Assembly: GCA_037962975.1 (NCBI GenBank)
Contig: CM075669.1
Span: forward strand, 80,210,001 to 80,274,000
DNA length: 64,000 nt
Direction of reading: 5' to 3'
From: Clitoria ternatea
Lineage: Eukaryota; Streptophyta; Magnoliopsida; Fabales; Fabaceae
In this document: in pieces, positions 60,669 through 64,000 of the stretch
How positions within the stretch are numbered: position 1 is the stretch's first letter
How the letters are laid out: every line of letters starts with the position of its first letter
The notes under the pieces: model-generated
What the model saw: only the letters and a program-made list of their open reading frames with translations
Told to the model about the DNA's origin: nothing
Database searches by the model: none
Made by a program: the position numbers and the translations under genes

Positions 60669-60872
60669 ATCTTGAGTACTCTCTTACGTTAAGTCCTAAA
60701 ATTTAGACTGAGGGAGTAATGGCAAAATTCTTTTAAGTTAAGTCCTAAAATCTCGACTGAGAGAGTAACGATAAAATTCTCTTATGTTAAGTCTTAAAAT
60801 CTCGATCGAAGGAGTAACGACAAAATTCTCTTATATTAAGTCCTAAAATCTTGACTGAGAGAGTAGTGTGAC
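60669..60872 (+). repeat. 49-bp x 4 minisatellite
   Basis: The anchor TTAAGTCCTAAAAT occurs at 60689, 60738, 60787 (TTAAGTCTTAAAAT) and 60836, exactly 49 bp apart. Each is followed by a GACTGAGAGAGTAACG-type stretch and AAAATTCT. Possibly part of the LTR or untranslated region of the gypsy remnant upstream. Confidence 0.9.
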
Positions 60873-60879
60873 ATCCCTC

Positions 60880-62551
60880 GGTTAACTAGGACGATTCCTT
60901 CCACTGAATCATCCTACTTAACTAAGGTGTTACGAGTTTGTGAAAGGTGTGGAATTTTTATTTTTTATACAAGAAAACAATGATGGATCAAGAACCTCAA
61001 TAAATCATTTTATACGTATCATGGTATCAACAGTGGTACATATTCTGAATTAACAGGGGCATGCAGGCTTCCATAACACATACAAACTTAAAAGAAAACC
61101 CTAGATTGAATCCCTATCAGAGGAGGAGATGTTAAGCTGTTCTCATTGGTCGGTCTCCTTCCTCTCCTTAAAATGATTCTCCAAGGACACTAGGGCTTCT
61201 GTTGCACAACTCTGACGATGATCTTCTCTACTATTCTCTACTCAACTAGCCTAGAGTGCATATATAAATACACACAATAGAAACCACAAAATAAGAGGGG
61301 TGAGTTTATCTCACTCTAGTGTTGTTGGAAACACATGCAAAAGTGTACTGTCATACTTTGATGGATTTCACACACAATCTGATCATCAAACAAGTCAAAC
61401 ATTGAGCATAGTTACACATCATTACCATGCTTAACAATTAGTTTTATAAATCCACTATCTTATTCTAGTTTCATACTTGTAGTTTACTCATTATTGATAT
61501 ATTCATAATTGTTAATTTCATTACCATTGTTCCTTATTCCTAATATTACCAGATTATGCATGAATAATATCCCAAATAAATCAAGCTAACACTAATAATT
61601 AATCATCATTATAATAACAACATCGCATCAGACCATATCCATCAAACACAGATATCTTCACCATTACACAGTTCACAATCATAGTTATAATATGGTTAGT
61701 CATTCAAGATGCTATGCACGAGTCAGGTATCCTATGATTATCTTATAGTTAAGTATTTCATGAATGCGAATGAGGGCCTTTATAATATATTACTCATTAG
61801 AGTCCTCCTGTCACAGTACGAATACTAGGCACAACATTTCTGTACTAGAGCGACTAGAGTACACCAGTTTTTCATAACACAAAGGGTAAAAGGAAAACAC
61901 TAACCTAAACATAATATCAATGCCTCACCACTTAGATTGTGATCACTATACAACCAGAACTGGTTCTACAAGGCCTTAGTGACACTCATCCTAGTCAAAG
62001 TTTACCGAGTTTCCCATGGGTTGCCCAACTTCAGGCACGACTTCAATCCATTGGGTTCCTGACCCAGTTATGCTCCTAAGATCCCAGCGTACAGATCGGA
62101 ACGAACAAGTCCTTATAGTGTACCCTTCACTGTATGCTCTAGTATTGAGCCACAAATCATATTCATAATGCATATGATGCATGAGGATACACATTCATTC
62201 TCTTTTGATCTTTACCAATCTATATCATCGTCACCGGGTAGGGTCCTACCTCGTTAAGTCCTTTGTCCTTAATGCTAAGGTAACCTCAATAAGTAAGTCT
62301 CTATTACTTATATACTCCTTATTCTGTTTATTTATACTTAGTTATTGGTCTTCATTATTTGTATATATTTCATGTGTGTATGTGTATATATATCTTGGTT
62401 GGATATAAGAAATAGGTTAAAGAAATCAACACCTTTTTTAAAGTAAGTCACACAAAATAACTCTTTATATAAAGAAAATAGTTTTTAACTCATTAACACT
62501 TCTAGTGTAACCAAATCTTAAACTATATAAATAGTTACACACACACACACA

Positions 62552-62593
<42 letters not shown>

Positions 62594-64000
62594 CCTCAAT
62601 CCCTGGTCTCTAATCTTCATTAAATATACATGTTCTTAAACACTCCTAAAGTTAATCTAGAGGTACCATAAACTTATTATTTTTATCCCTGGACCGCTAC
62701 AATGAACGTTATTCCATAGCGTTTGTTGCTACGGAATATTGTTCTTCAGTCTTTAAAAGTTAAAACTCTAAATTAGTTTATACTTTGAAATAGTTCTTCC
62801 AAAATGATTTATTTTTAAAATACTCTTTTAATTTTCAAGGTAATATTTACCTAAAACTCTTTTCTCATAAAATTATCAGTTTTTCCAAAACTTATAAACC
62901 TTTATACTTCTACTAGAAAAACATGGGCTAGTTAAATCAGAAATTCAATTTGAATATCCTATCAAAATATTGTTTATTAGGGTAAAATAATTTGTCCTTT
63001 ATAACTTAAGAAAATATCAGACCATAATTTCCTGTTCAATTGATCTTGAACCTACTTATCGTTTAACTCTCTCCTTACTAACAATTAAGACAAAGTCTTG
63101 ATAAGTCGCTTGCTTTCAGAATTCTCAGTCATCATCATCATTGCCCATCCCACATATATCATCATACCATAATTCACAAATTACTCTCAAATCAACTATA
63201 TATATTTACGCATATGTCATCACACATCAACATCCTTATCTCTCATCAATATCCATTTCTTTCATAGTTACTCATCACAAACCCTACCGAGAGTTTAACT
63301 CATTCATTTAGCCATACACATTCAATCCATACCCACCATTCATTCCTAACATAATCCAACATCATCAATCATTAATCAGTCTCATTTTAGTCATTAACGA
63401 TACATTAACAAATACTCATGCAATAATATGTTCACATAGTCTCACAAAATTTTACATGCCTCATCACAAGTACAAGCACAGTGGCCGCAAATCATCAATT
63501 AAATTTTCTAACTCAATCAACTTCAATAATTACATCAACACACATAGATACAATTTCATACTTAAATTACTAAGCTTATCACCTTGATATCTCTTAGACC
63601 TTTTCTCTCATTCCTTTCATATATACTCCTACACCAAATCATGATATCACTTTTATTTCATTAATTCTTCTATTAACTCCTACTTGGTAAACTTTTAAAA
63701 TTTTCACCAATCATATATTATAGATAAATAACTAATTCCCTTATCTTAACTTAACATATTTTCCTTATTAAATCCCAAAGTTAAATTACTTTAATTTTTT
63801 ATCCGACACTTAAACATATTTCTCAACTTGTTCTCACATTTACACTTGCATGCAACTTAGTCAAATGTTACATTTTATCATAGTTAATTAAATCATACAT
63901 TAAGTCACCCAAATTCACACTTTTGAAGTAATAAGCCTTAACATGAAAAAATATGTGTATTTTCACCATAATATCAGTCGGTAATGTATATATATATATA
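60880..64000. other. AT-rich repeat-like region without genes
   Basis: No ORF with recognisable protein content. A unique-looking GC-richer stretch lies at 61,980-62,160 (minus ORF 61991-62194, no domain). The rest is poor in G on this strand and rich in CATCA/TCATC words (63,120-63,700). Probably degenerate retrotransposon LTR or untranslated sequence, but nothing decisive was seen. Confidence 0.4.
62537..62588 (+). repeat. (AC)8(AT)17 compound microsatellite
   Basis: AC repeats at 62537-62552 run almost directly into AT repeats at 62554-62588. A second short (TA)n run closes the window at about 63987-64000. Confidence 0.92.

Noticed and set aside
61991..62194. Minus-strand 67-residue ORF in a GC-richer stretch
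   Set aside because: No start context, domain or neighbouring exon. More likely repeat-derived than a gene.

Overview
The window is plant nuclear DNA: AT-rich, with many short GT-AG introns, and dense in Ty1/copia, Ty3/gypsy, CACTA, hAT, TRIM and LINE relatives. The one host gene found is a complete 30-exon SPIKE1 (SPK1) gene, which encodes a DOCK-family exchange factor for ROP GTPases. Its predicted protein of 1,834 residues is close in length and sequence to what I recall for Arabidopsis and especially soybean SPK1. A papilionoid legume, probably Phaseoleae, is therefore likely; this is inference and no search was run.

Layout. Positions 1 to about 13,090 hold a decayed CACTA-superfamily transposon on the + strand. 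It has a broken TNP2-type transposase (822-4563), a second broken transposase-like gene (4597-5581 resuming at 11434-12201), and a 3' subterminal region packed with AGCGAC/GTCGCT repeats (12541-13075). A very young non-autonomous LTR retrotransposon (5582-11428, minus strand, perfect GGTAG duplication, 1.76 kb LTRs differing at only three places) sits inside an exon of the second gene. Each of its LTRs carries 11 copies of the palindrome core GAATCGATTC in a 91-bp higher-order repeat. The copies are spaced by about 2 or 3 helical turns and lie upstream of the LTR TATA box. Positions 13,091-16,624 are AT-rich and gene-free. Positions 16,630-22,484 are a degenerate copia element (minus strand, AAATG duplication) that ends 455 bp before the SPK1 start codon.

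SPK1 fills 22,940-55,050 on the + strand. All 30 exons join in frame with GT-AG borders, although its introns carry about 10 kb of transposons. These are one TRIM with an ATTAT duplication, two copies of a second TRIM family, four related hAT-like elements each with a perfect 8-bp duplication, and an antisense 4.9-kb copia element in intron 25.

Downstream are the 3' UTR and a poly(A) signal, then AT-rich spacer. After that come an L1-type LINE remnant (57,127-59,620) split by a copia fragment, a gypsy gag remnant (about 59,920-60,300), a 49-bp x 4 minisatellite, and 3 kb of AT-rich repeat-like DNA with no recognised gene. No tRNA, rRNA or CRISPR array was seen.
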